This document shows positions 31,401 through 42,598 of a stretch of DNA of 64,000 nucleotides, piece by piece. Every line of letters begins with the position of its first letter. The first letter of the stretch is position 1. Both the position numbers and the translations under genes were made by a program. This DNA is from Microstegium vimineum (Eukaryota; Streptophyta; Magnoliopsida; Poales; Poaceae): assembly GCA_022036555.1 (NCBI GenBank), contig CM039129.1, positions 30,802,553-30,866,552 of the forward strand, given 5' to 3'. Under the pieces are notes generated by a model. That model saw nothing but the letters and a program-made list of their open reading frames with translations, made no database searches and was not told where the DNA came from.

Positions 31401-32138
31401 ATGGCAGCAGAGCCGGCCACCCCAAGATACCTAGATTGGTCAGAATATCCAATTCAGTTCACAAGGGAGGATCAATGGACAAGTGCAGCAAACGCTGGCT
31501 ATTACCCTCTAGTAATGGGACCAACAATAGCAGGAGTAACAGTTTCCAAAGTGCTCATCGATGGAGGAGCAGGACTAAACATAATCTTCACAGATACTCT
31601 AAGAAAGGTGAATTTGGACTATGAAGGTATGATCACACTAACCAATATTCCTTTTTACGGAATAGTACTCGGAAAAGCTTCCATACCTTTGGGATAAATC
31701 ACCTTACCAGTCACCTTCGGGACACCCGACAAGTATCGAACTGAGTTCATCAAATTCGAAGTAGCCGACTTCGAATCATGTTATCATGCAATCCTTGGAG
31801 GACCAGCACTCACAAGATACATGGAAATTCCCCACTACCCATATCTACTACTCAAGATGCCAACAACAAAAGGTGTTCTTTCACTAAAGGGAGACCTAAA
31901 GAAAGCATACGATTGTGATGTACAAGCCATGCAAATATCAGAAAAGCTGCAAGACTACAAGGAAAAAGAAGACATCGCAAGGAAAGTTGAGAAAATGAAC
32001 CCAGATGAAATCCAAATACCGGCAAAGAAGCCAAGCGCCTTCACACCTCCTAAAGAAGCAGCCACAAAAACAATCAACCTACTAACTGGAGATCCAGAGA
32101 AGACGACGATAATCAGTGCAAACCTAGATCCTAAATAG
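31401..32138 (+). pseudogene. Element D aspartic protease
   Basis: Retropepsin-like domain with the active-site motif VLIDGGAGLNIIF (DGGAG; the usual Ser/Thr after the Gly-Ala position is Gly) and the flap-side signature YHAILGGPALTRYM near 31785. A TAA at 31695 interrupts it; the same frame then continues through ITLPVTFG. A linker of ~100 residues, rich in Lys/Glu and ending ISANLDPK, leads to RT after a TAG at 32136. Confidence 0.85.
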
Positions 32139-33952
32139 GAACTCGCACTCACCAACTTCTTGAGGGATAACAAAGACATATTTGCATGGAAACCAGCAGA
32201 TATGCTAGGAGTCCCAAAGGAGTTGGCTGAGCACAAAATCGATACAAACAAAGGATCAAGACTAGTGAAACAGAAGCTACGCAGATTTACACAAGACAGG
32301 AAAGCAACAATTAAAAAGGAAATTACAAAACTACTGGCGGCTGGATTCATCAGAGAAATAATCAACCCAGATTGGTTAGCAAACCCGGTGTTAGTAGAGA
32401 AAAAGAACTCGAAAGAATGGCGTATGTGCGTAGACTACACAGACCTCAACAAACACTGCTCAAAGGACCCATATGGGCCACCCAGAATTGATCAAGTCAT
32501 AGACTCAATAGCTGGATCATCACTGCTATCGTTTCGTGACTGCTACTCGGGGTATCACCAAATATCATTAAGAGAAGAAGACCAAAGCAAAACATCCTTC
32601 ATAACACCTTTTAGAGCATACTGCTACAAATCAATGCCTTTTGGACTAAAGAACGCGGGAGAAACATATCAAAGAGCAATACAAACCGGCCTTGGAGATC
32701 AAATCAGAAGAAACGCCGAAGCCTACATTGATGACATAGTAGTCAAAACAAAAGAGCCAGAATCACTGTTAGAAGAATTAGAAGAGACCTTCAAGAACTT
32801 AAAAGAGTGGAAGTGGAAACTCAATCCCACAAAGTGTGTCTTTGGCGTACCATCAGTACAACTACTCATCTTTTTGGTCAGCAATAGAGGAATCGATGCT
32901 AACACCAAACACGTCAAAGCAATAATGGATATGAAGCCACCTAAAAAGATCAAGGACATACAAAAACTGATAGGATGTATGACAGCTCTCAACAGATTCA
33001 TATCAAAATTAGGAGAAAATGGACTACCCTTCTTCAAACTCCTGTAGAGAAAAGAAAACTTTAAATGGACAGAGGAAGCAAATCAGGCTTTTATCAAATT
33101 GAAAGAATACTTATCATCATCTCTAGTAATGACACCGCCGAGAAATAAAGAAGACATGATGCTATACATTACCGCAACAAAAAATGTAGTAAGTGCAGCA
33201 ATCATCGTGGAAAGAGAGGAACCCGGACACGTCTACAAAGTACAGAGACCAATATACTACATCAGCGAAGTACTCATAGAATTAAAAGTGTGATACCCAC
33301 ACGTACAGAAATTACTTTACGCAGTACTTATATCATCAAGAAAGTTGAGGCATTATTTCCATGAACACAAAGTAACAGTAGCAACCAAGTTTCTGCTACA
33401 AGACATACTCAGAAACAAAGATGCTACAGGCCGAATATCAAAATGGGCAGTAGAACTCGGATCCCTGAATATAGACTTCAAACCAAGAACAATAATCAAG
33501 TCACAGATACTACCCGACTTCATTGCAGAATGGACGGAAATCGCACAAAAAGAACCCGAGCCAATACGAGATCATTGGAAGATGTACTTAGATGGGTCAC
33601 TAAAACTCGGAGGAGCAGGGGCAGGCGAGCAACAAATAATGAAGCCAAATATGAAGCACTTATACATGGCTTAAGAGTAGCAACTACACTCGGAATTAAA
33701 AGAATTCTAGCTTATGAAGATTCAACAGTAGTGATCAACCAAGTAAACAAGGAGTGGGACTGCACAAAAAACAACATGGACGCATACGGTGCAGAAGTAC
33801 GGAAACTCGAGAAAATTTTTGAAGGACTAGAAATTCACCACGTCTTAAGAGATTCAAACGTGGCAGCAGATATCTTATCCAAACTGGGGTCAGGCAGAGC
33901 AAAGGTACCACCTGGAGTATTTGTGGAAGAACTCGCAAAGCCATCAATCTAG
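32139..33952 (+). pseudogene. Element D reverse transcriptase and RNase H
   Basis: RT motifs: CVDYTDLNKHCSKDP, then motif A LLSFRDCYSGYHQ with the catalytic Asp kept, FGLKNAGETYQ and YIDDIVVK. The connection and first RNase H part (33060-33540) has IYYISEVLIE. The second RNase H part has MYLDGSLKLGGAG, then NNEAKYEALIHGLRVA, with a one-base frame change between them near 33630. Stops: TAG at 33045, TGA at 33291 and TAG at 33950. With motif A and YIDD both kept, this is the least altered RT active site among the gypsy copies here, yet the frame is not open. Confidence 0.9.
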
Positions 33953-35278
33953 GAGATTAATAAACCAAAAGAAGACCCAATGGATATAGACGAAGCAAAA
34001 GAATCCGACAGCTCAAGACAAATCCTCAACATAGAAAGTGATTGAAGACAACCATACATTGATCATAAAGGTGAAAACAAACTACCTGGAGACAAAGCAG
34101 AAGCAACAAGGATTATAAGGAAAAGCAAAGCCTACGTTCTCGTAAAGGATAAATTATACAAAAGAGCAGCATCTTCTGGAATATTACTGAAATGTGTATC
34201 TACACAAGAGGGAAAAGAAATACTGGAAGAAATCCATTCGGGATGCTGCGGAAACCATGCAGCATCTAGAACACTAATCGGCAAAGCATTCAGAAGCGGA
34301 TTCTATTGGCCAACAACACTCTAAGATGTAGAACAATTAGTCAAAACAAGCAAGAATTGCCAGATGTTTGCAAGACAATCACATGTTCCAGCACATAACC
34401 TAATATGCATACCACCAGCCTGGCCTTTCTCATGTTGGGGGCTAGATTAAGTCGGACCCCTCAAAAAGGCAAAAGGAGGATTCAAGTATGTATTCGTGGC
34501 AGTAGACAAGTTCACCAAATGGATTGAATACAAACCACTAGTCAAATACAGTGCAGAAAAAGTGACGGAGTTCATACAAGAAATCATGCACAGATTCGGG
34601 ATGCCCAATAGAATAATTACGGATCTTGGGTCACCGTTTACAGCAAAGGAATTCCAATATTGGGCAAGAGATTGTGGAATAGAAATAGACTATGCATCAG
34701 TAGCTCACCTCCAAGCAAATGGACAGGTTGAAAGAGCCAATGTACTGTTATTATAGGGCCTAAAACCTAGATTATATCAAGACCTAAAATATTATGGAGG
34801 AAAATGGATAGAAGAACTACCAAAAGTGGTATGGGGTTTAAGAACTCAAATCAGCAGAGCAATAGGATATTCACCTTTTTTCTTGGTATATGGATTAGAA
34901 ACTGTATTACCAATCGACTTAATATGACAATCACCAAGAATTGAGCAATATGAGAAAGGAGAAGGTGAAGAAACAAGACGATTAGAGATCGACTCAATCG
35001 AAGAAATAAGAGACAGTTCGGTAATACAAAATGCAAGATATTTACAAGGCTTGTGAAGACACTATGATAGAAATATGCACCCAAGAACATTAAAACCAGG
35101 AGATCTGGTACTACGGTTAATTCAGAAGAAAGACGGAAGACACAAACTACTCAGCCCATGGGAGGGTCCTTTTATCATAAAGACAACAATACAACCTGGA
35201 ACTTATGAGCTAATGACAGAAGGAGTCCAACTAAGCAATACTTGGCGTATCAGTCAACTCAAGAAATTCTACAATTAA
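33953..35278 (+). pseudogene. Element D integrase
   Basis: The HHCC zinc domain is seen at 34200-34380 (EIHSGCCGNHAASRT and CQMFARQSH, where the first Cys of the final pair lies in KNC). The core D,D,E residues lie in VFVAVDKFTKW, IITDLGSPF and LQANGQVERAN. The C-terminal domain has KPGDLVLRLIQ and SPWEGPFII and ends at LKKFYN with TAA at 35276. Stops occur at 34042 (TGA), 34321 (TAA), 34447 (TAA), 34754 (TAG), 34924 (TGA) and 35054 (TGA). Several are consistent with CGA to TGA or CAA to TAA changes. Confidence 0.88.
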
Positions 35279-35289
35279 AAGTGCAAAAT

Positions 35290-36220
35290 ACAAGACTTCA
35301 AGAACAATCCGGCAGTTGCACAATGAGAGGCACTGTCTGGAGTCGAGTTGTTTCGTGAGGCAACTTGACGAACCGACTGCTTTGCACCATGAGCGGCACA
35401 GTCTGGTCCACATATATGCAATTTACTGGCTTTGCACAATGAGAGGCACTACACGGAGTCAATTGTTTCGTGAGGCAACTTGACTAAACCGACTGCTTTG
35501 CACCATGAGCGGCACAGTCTGGTTCATATATCTAAAATGTACCGGCTTTGCACAATGAGAGGCACTGCCCGGAGTCAGTTGTTTCATGAGGCAACTTGAC
35601 TAAACCGACTGCTTTGCACCATGAGCGGCACAGTCTGGTTCATATATCTAAAATCTACCGGCTTTTCACAAAGAGAGGCACTGCCTGGAGTCAGTTGTTT
35701 CGTGAGGCAACTTGACTAAACCAACTGCTTTGCACCATGAGCGGCACTGTCTGGTTCATATATCTAAAATCTACCGGCTTTACACAAAGAGAGGCATTGC
35801 CCGGAGTCAGTTGTTTCGTGAGGCAACTTGACTAACTGACTGCTTTGCACCATAAGCGGCATAGTCTGGTTCATATATCTAAAATTTACTGGGTTTGCAC
35901 AATGAGAGGCACTGCTCGGAGTCAGTTGTTTCGTGAGGAAACTTGACTAACCGACTGCTTTGCACTATGAGTGGCAGAGTCTAGTTCATATAAAAAGTCT
36001 ACCGTTTCGTGAGACGGCATGACTAGCTGACAGCTTTGCACCATGAGCGGCACTCTCTAGCATCTTTAAGTCGATTATTTCGTGAAGCAACTCGACAAAC
36101 GGACTGCTTTGCACCATGAGCGGTACAGTCTGATATATATACAAAGTCTACAGGCGGCCGGACAACCTGAAAAACCGGCTGCTTTACACCATGAGCGGCA
36201 TAGTCTGGTCCTTATCAATC
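35290..36220 (+). repeat. 116-bp tandem array downstream of element D pol
   Basis: About eight units. The phase marker GACTGCTTTGCACC recurs at 35375, 35491, 35607, 35723, 35838 and 35953 (spacing 115-116 bp), then in shorter, degraded units to about 36200. Each unit contains GCACCATGAGCGGCAC, GCACAATGAGAGGCAC and GTTTCGTGAGGCAACTTGAC. It is non-coding in all frames on both strands. Such arrays after integrase are known from Tat-like elements. Confidence 0.92.
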
Positions 36221-36713
36221 ACTCGTAAAAAGTGACACAACAAGTGCTTGAAGAGCAGAATGAATTCGGCGCAAAAAGAATGCAAGCCAAGTATCCTCAC
36301 ATCAAAGAGCAAAATATCAACATACAGAACTACTCGTCAAGAACTACGCCAAACTACTCGGAGGATTTCTACAATACAAAGCCTAAAATAAGAGGCACAA
36401 ATCATTCTACAGGCAATATTATCAGTATAATCATCAAGGCTCAAAGGCTAATAACCCTACCCAAGAAAAACTCGGGATTTTTTGGTAACATTTTCAAAGC
36501 CTACTGTAGAGGCACACAACATAGAATTCAAGAAAACTCAGCAAAAGATTGGAAAACAAGTTATTCTTCAGAAAAACAATACTATACAACACTGACATAC
36601 AAAGATAAGAGCATCAGGACGAAGCCTGGCATTATATTAAGCAAAGGCGTCAGGCAAAAAATATCATCAAGAGTATATTACAAAAACCACCATGAAGGGA
36701 CAAATAAATGTTG

Positions 36714-39461
36714 TCAAAAAGAAGGAGGCAACACTTCCATCTGACCGAGTATTTCACTACAGAGACTCTTGACCTTAGGTTTTGTCTGCTCCCACCTAGT
36801 CAAAAGATTGGACTCTATAGGATCTTCAAGAATTCGGGCTAAAGGAACTTCAGGAGCAAGAGCCCGGAAAAAGGAAACAATATTTCCAATGCATCGCTCA
36901 AACCCGTTTTTCACAAATTCACGGAAACGTGAGGGCAATACGGGAATTATACTGTCTATAACAGCACTATCATCACCAGTATGGCAAACAACAACAACAA
37001 TAGGCTTCACAGCCTCAAGGAGAGACCTAAATTGCGCCCGAGCAGAATTTAAGTTCCCTTACAAAGTTTGAACTGATTGCAAAGCCTGAACAAGATTAGG
37101 ATCAGCACCGACCCGAATCAACTGAGCTTCAGCTAGCAAATCTTGAGCCTTTTTTAAAGTATCATCAGTAGATTCACTTACATGATCAGCCCTGTTCTCA
37201 GAAGATCGAAGGGTCTTGGTCATCACTTCTCGATCCTTTTTCCAGGTTTGACGTTGGCGCTCAACAGCTAGCAAATATCAAACAAATAAAAAAGAGAAAT
37301 CTGACAAAAACAAAGGGAAGTAAGGAGGAATGCAAAAATTACTGGCAAGCCAAGACTTCAGATCAGCAATTTCACCAGAAGCTTGGGCAACAGCAGAATC
37401 TTGCATCGCTGTCATCTGAACCAACTCAGCTTTGACATAGGACAACTCGGCCTCAGCCTAACCAAGACTACCCTGAATAAGGATATCAGATCTCTCTTCT
37501 TGAGGACCAAAAAGAACATCTTGATCTTGATGGAAAGCCTGCTGACCAAAAATAGAGATAAGAAGAAGGTAACAAGAAAAACAAGAAATACAAAACAACA
37601 AGTATCAAAAGCACCTTGAGCTCTGTACCATACTCTGAAGAAAAAGAATCCCAGGTTGAAAGCAATCTGCCAATCCGCTCAGACCGAACAGACAAAGAAA
37701 CACAAGGACCAACTGCAGGAGGATTTGGTGAAGCAGTCGGGGTAGTCACATAAGACTCCCTAGGAACTCCAGTCAAACTAACATCCAGGGAGGCTACCAG
37801 ATCACCTGCAATAAAGAAATAAGCACAGAGAAAGAGTGAAAGGGTAAAAGCAGCAAGACAACAAATTTTTACCTTGAGAAGATAATTTCACAACAGCCTT
37901 AGAATAAGAGGAACCACCCAAGGCAACACTGAAACAAAAATACATTACAAACCTTTACAAAGAATTCAGCAAGTACTAAGGAAATAAAAGAAAACATACC
38001 TAGAAGACTTTTTGATCTCAGCCACGGTCTGAGAGAAAGGCAACTTGGGGATAGAAAAATCAAAATCATCATCAAAAGATGGTAAAGCAGAAGAAGAAGA
38101 CACTGCAAAGCTTGAAGCAAGAGGGTCATCAACAAGCACCCGACTACAACAAAAAGAACAAGCGTCAGCTCATATCTTGAAAGCACATAAAGAGAAACAA
38201 TAGAAAAATAATTCATCCCGAAGGACTCAAAGGATCAGTTGACTCGTCTTCGGTCAAAAGAGCCGAATAACCATCTACAAAAAACAAAGTCAAGAAACAG
38301 AGAAACAGAAAGATGGGAGCAGTAAAAGAACTCTGCGCAAAGATTACCAGACAAAGAACCATGACAAGTAGACCGCCTCCTTTTTGGTCGAGGAAGTTTG
38401 GTATCAACATCTAAATGACCCCGTTTTGGAGAAGCAGCAGCATCAGTATCATCATCATTGTAATCTTCATCATCATCAATATCCAGGTGCCCACCATCGT
38501 CAGTAGCGGGCACATTGAGAACAAAGCTATGACCAAGACCCTGCAAAGTAGAAACACATCAGACAGGGATAACAAAATAGAAATAAATCAAAGATTCAAA
38601 TACTTACATCGGGTGGCGGATTGGCAGCATTATACTCCTGAATCGCAACAGGAAGAATAACAACACCACTCAATACTCGATTTATCATCTCAAGAATGTC
38701 ATCATCAGAAAGTTCAACCTCAGGGATAAGACGAGATGAGTTCGAAGGGCCAGTATATTCAAAACCTAGATGATCTCTCTTCATGAAAGGTTGAACTCGA
38801 TGGAGCAAAAAGCTAGCAACAATACCGTTGCCTATCAAACCAGATTACGTCAAAAAACTAAGACGATCAATCAAAGGCTTAAGAGCACTTTTTTCAGAAG
38901 AAGATATTTTAGTGGACCAACAAGGAAGAGAAATTGGGAGAGAAGACAAATCAAAAGGTCTAGGAAAAGGCGGTTGAGAAACATAAAACCACTTCTCAAC
39001 CCAATCACGAACATAATCAGACAAGGACAATGAGGGGAAAGTGTTTTTGTGACCTTGACGGGATTGTATCATATAGCAGTCATAGCTAGGAGCTTTCAAC
39101 CGACCAGTAAAACAAACCCGAAAGAAGTAGCGGAAGAACAGAAGACAAGGAGGAATTCCTATGAAAGCCTCACACAGATGTGCAAAGCATGACAGAAAAG
39201 AATAGCATTAGGGACAAGATGATGAAGCTGAAGACCATAGAAGTCAAGGAATTGAACCAAGAAATCAGAAGGAGGAAAGCAAAGTCCAAATCTGACATAA
39301 GAAACAAAAATAATAGATTGAAAAGGAGAGAGGTTTGGAGATAATTGACCAACAGGCAACTGACAACCAGACAGAGTCGATCTTGAAAGAAGTCCCTGCG
39401 CAATCAAGAGATCAAGATCACCTTGTTGAATGGAAGACTTCAGAATTCCTTAACTCTTCAT
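36714..39461 (-). pseudogene. Antisense gene of element D (putative gypsy type transposon class)
   Basis: Multi-exon gene on the strand opposite gag-pol, starting at ATG 39461-39459. The first exon to 38608 encodes the domain annotated in plants as putative gypsy type transposon (PF04195): FPPSDFLVQFLDFYG, LHHLVPNAILF, CEAFIGIPPCLLFFRYFF, then DWVEKWFYV. A GT-AG intron (38607-38541) leads to an acidic exon with DDDEDYNDDD and a basic PRPKRRR run. Later small exons (38290-37600) are Ser-rich. Coiled-coil exons (37480-37060, 37010-36714) end at TGA/TAG near 36714. Defects: TAA at codon 4, a one-base loss near 39186, TAA at 38845, and stops in later exons. The family function is unknown; the basic run suggests nuclear or nucleic-acid contact. 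Confidence 0.72.
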
Positions 39462-39565
39462 CGCAAAAAATTTTCTAAAATGATTAACCACGGAGGAAGG
39501 TTAAACTGAAGACAAAGGACAAAGATTTCCCGATTACGAACAAACCCAATAACAACAGACGAAAG

Positions 39566-39578
39566 AGCTTATATAAAG
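39566..39578 (-). promoter_or_regulatory. TATA-like box for the antisense gene of element D
   Basis: Minus-strand CTTTATATAAG lies about 105-115 bp upstream of the antisense ATG, a normal distance for a plant TATA box with a short leader. The core TTATATAA is palindromic, so direction comes from gene position only. Confidence 0.5.
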
Positions 39579-41310
39579 GCGGTAACAGGAGGATCAGTTC
39601 CCAAAAAAAATAACCATTATTCAAGGGCAGCAATTATGGAAAAATAGCGAAGCAACTGCTCCCTAAGATTGCGCATTAGAGGAGGAAAGACAACGACCAG
39701 ATCAGGACAATTATAGCCAAATCATATCATAACAAGAAAACAACTCGGCAGAATATGAAAAGTACAAACCACAAAAGATCTGTTTATTAAAGGGCATCAA
39801 CATACAACAGAAAGATATAAGGGCGCAAGGCCCTAACAGATGCAAAAGAACCATAAGCAGTAGAAAAAGTTGAAAATTACATAGACTGGAACAGGTAATT
39901 GTCGCGCAGGAATCAGCAAACTGGGGAACATGATTTCAAACAATAAGAAACTCACCCTTCCTGATTACAAGCAAGAAGTCGTCTAAAGACGAACTTCATC
40001 AAGGGCAGCGAATCCAGAACAACCCAGATGGAAACACAAACAAACGACCGAAGGGTCCATGACAATACACACCAATACCATCACAAGGCCTACACCATTT
40101 GCTTCGGTTTCCTCCATGAAATTTCAATACCCTGAAACGAGCCATCTACTAGTTTCTGTCACAAGAACTACACCATTCACCAAGATTACAACAAAGAAAG
40201 GGAAAGAAGCCTGGGGGCTCGTCAAGCTCGCCAACTACAATATCCATGATACAACACATGTTTGCATGAGAGGAGGAAGAAGACATATGACAAGACAATC
40301 ATACTACAGTTATTTATAGGAGAACAACAGGTGCACATACACCAATTCCATGAAGAAAAGATTAGAACATCAACAGTACATAAAGAAAGAAGTAAAAGCA
40401 AGAGATTCTACAAGGACCACATGGATGAAGTAAATGCGGTTACAATATGTACATCACGCCAGGGTACTATACAGAATATTCCAAGGACAATCATACAACT
40501 AGCTACAACTCCGTAGGCCATAAAAACAACTCGACCAACAGTCTTAAGATCATTACAAGATCAGGATAGACCCTATCAACAAAAGACCACAAGTGGCAAA
40601 ATATAAAGGCTATAACAACTCAGAATTTCCACACAGCATGAGGAAAGTTCTAAGTAACAAGCAGAAAGGCCACTCTCAAAAAATAAGATTGGAAAACTCC
40701 AACTCTAGGCTTTCCAGCAAGAGTGTGATACAAGTATAGCCGACCGAATGGATGAAGCATACCACGTCAACTAGTTTAGGAACGGCAACGGTGACAGCCC
40801 GGGGTTCAGCAGTTAGACAGAGAAGGCATAGAAGCCACCTCACAAGACTTCTTCTGCCTACCACGCCAAACTTCCCAGGAAAATCTAACCGAAGAGTTAG
40901 TCTACCTCTAACTCCATTCACAAGAATTCTTCTACCCACTCAACTACCAGAAGTAGGGCATAAGCCCGGGGGCTGCTCAGTTTCACTCAGCAGCATATTC
41001 ATCAGACGAAAGAAGAGCACCCTAAGGTTCGAGGCATCAGTGCAAGCACAACAGAATTTATAGGAAGGAAGGACCATCAAAAGACAGAAGTCATGAGAAA
41101 GGAGGAGAAAGAAAAAGACAAAAACCTGACCAAAGCAAACAATGAAAGCAAGATTCTACACACTCGTGAAGATACAATACCTACCTGTGAATAAAAAGAA
41201 GACAAGAACACGCTATTTCAGACCCTTCCACCAAGCACTTTTCCGATAAAAAGAACTCGGAGAAAGGCTCGGGGGCTGGAAATACCTACCTTACAAGACT
41301 TTTTCTCAGA
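39579..41310. other. Non-coding 3' region of element D
   Basis: No conserved coding segment was recognised on either strand. The sequence is A-rich on the plus strand and contains several weak polypurine-like copies of the CTCGGGGGCT motif (for example CCTGGGGGCTCG near 40208 and CCCGGGGGCTGC near 40966) before the true polypurine tract. It probably includes upstream control sequence of the antisense gene. Confidence 0.5.
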
Positions 41311-41510
41311 TCCTCTGAATATTTGTACCAAATATCCAGAGGCTTGGGAGCTACACTCAATGAGTGCACTAGAGGTGCACAAAAAACTGTAAAACGAAGA
41401 ACACGGAAAATCCTCTGAATACTTGTACCAAGTATCCAGAGGCTCGGAGGCTACAATCAATGAGTGCACTAGAGGTGCACAAAAAAGAACAAGACGAAGA
41501 GCACATAAGA
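41311..41510 (+). repeat. 100-bp direct repeat before the 3' LTR of element D
   Basis: Two units, 41311-41410 and 41411-41510, both starting TCCTCTGAATA and holding TATCCAGAGGC, a CTTGGGAGCT/CTCGGAGGCT purine tract, and the inverted pair GTGCACTAGAGGTGCAC. They differ by a handful of substitutions. Confidence 0.85.
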
Positions 41511-41587
41511 TCATTTCATGATTTCGCTTCAAAAAAGAACTCGGTTCGCTTTTAAAGCAATCCGGTATATTGAAGAAAAATCATGAG

Positions 41588-41600
41588 ATGCTCGGGGGCT
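41588..41600 (+). other. Polypurine tract of element D
   Basis: GATGCTCGGGGGCT ends immediately before the 3' LTR start TGTCGATG at 41601. This is the expected site of plus-strand DNA priming. Confidence 0.8.
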
Positions 41601-42070
41601 TGTCGATGGGATATCCTATAGGGTACCTAGAGACTGGCTTGCCTAAACCTTGGGCCTCCTTTTTCCGGCCCATGAAGGAAGACGAACAAAAGAGACCAAA
41701 TTCTACTCGGTAAGAATGGCAAGACCGAAGCATAGCTTAGGACTTTAAGTTTGTAACTGAGTAGGATTAGAATAACCTCAACCAGTTCCTGTACTATAAA
41801 GGGCTGGTGAGGGCATCACCCAAAAACGGTTCCTACATACTAGACAACACCCGATACGTGGAGCGACACACAACACCTTATATTACGATCAAGAGCAATA
41901 ACAGACGATTCAACTGGATGTAGGGTTATTACTCGACCTTGTCGAGGGCCTGAACCAGTATAAACTGTGTGTCCCTGCGTGTCCCACCACCAAGGTTTCA
42001 CTATTCGCCGACGCACAAACTACTGTCTCGGGTAACCCCGTGGTAGGCTATCGGTGGTAAAACATCGACA
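41601..42070 (+). repeat. 3' LTR of element D
   Basis: Matches 28575-29047 end to end (470 against 473 bp) with the same TGTCGATG...CATCGACA termini. TATA-like CTATAAAGGG lies near 41794-41803. Element C gag resumes at 42071. Confidence 0.95.
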
Positions 42071-42598
42071 ATCCCCTTCCTAAGAAAGCTAGAGCCACCC
42101 AACCTAACAAGAGAGTGCCTACCAAGAGTGTGGTGAGGTACCATTGTGAGTATTGTGAGAGGGATGGGCACTTGACTGAGTTTTGCTTTAGGAGGAAGAA
42201 AGATGATCAGAGGCAGGTTGAGTTGAACAACCGGGACATGTACCACCAACCAGTTGGGGTGCGTGAACCGGAAGTTCAGAGGCGCACTTCTAGGCCTAGA
42301 GGTACAATGCCTCAAGGTACTAGGCCTTAGGAGGCGAGACCACGTGTGGTGGTCGTGCTCGGCAGGGTACCGGTCGTGACCCATACAACTACGGGCCTCC
42401 TGGCGGTGGCTTCACTCCTCCCTTCGCTAGCGGACCACGTTTTCCCTATCGTGGTGATCGCTATCCCCCCATGGGACAGGAGATGTTTGGCTTTTCTCCT
42501 AACTCTTTCTTTGGGCAAATGGGACAACACTGGTATCCTTCACAGTTTACTAACCTCAGTGTTGCTTCGTTTGCTCACCCTATGTATTTTTATTGATG
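42071..42598 (+). pseudogene. Element C gag C-terminus and deleted protease junction
   Basis: Gag of C resumes here after element D. It contains a second CCHC zinc knuckle (CEYCERDGHLTEFC, near 42145-42190) and an Arg/Gly-rich tail with a TAG at 42328. From there the frame shifts to a Pro/Gly/Phe-rich linker visible to about 42595. The aspartic protease (a DSG motif) that copia elements carry between this linker and integrase is absent. The linker runs at once into the pre-integrase segment, so a deletion joins the two near 42596. Confidence 0.75.

Larger units (their letters stand above)
28575..42070 (+). mobile_element. Element D: Tat-like Ty3/gypsy retrotransposon with both LTRs
   Basis: LTRs 28575-29047 and 41601-42070 bound 13.5 kb. 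Between them are a primer binding site, gag, protease, RT-RNase H, integrase (Ty3/gypsy order), a 116-bp tandem array, a multi-exon antisense gene and a polypurine tract. Flanking 5-mers are ATCCT (28570-28574) and ATCCC (42071-42075), one mismatch apart, taken as the target duplication. The insertion splits gag of element C. Every pol domain is present in order, but stops are frequent. The long non-coding 3' part and the antisense gene match the Tat lineage. Confidence 0.93.

Noticed and set aside
35290..36220. A CRISPR-like or satellite array
   Set aside because: Repeats have no unique spacers and lie within a plant retrotransposon between pol and the antisense gene; it is an internal tandem array of the element.
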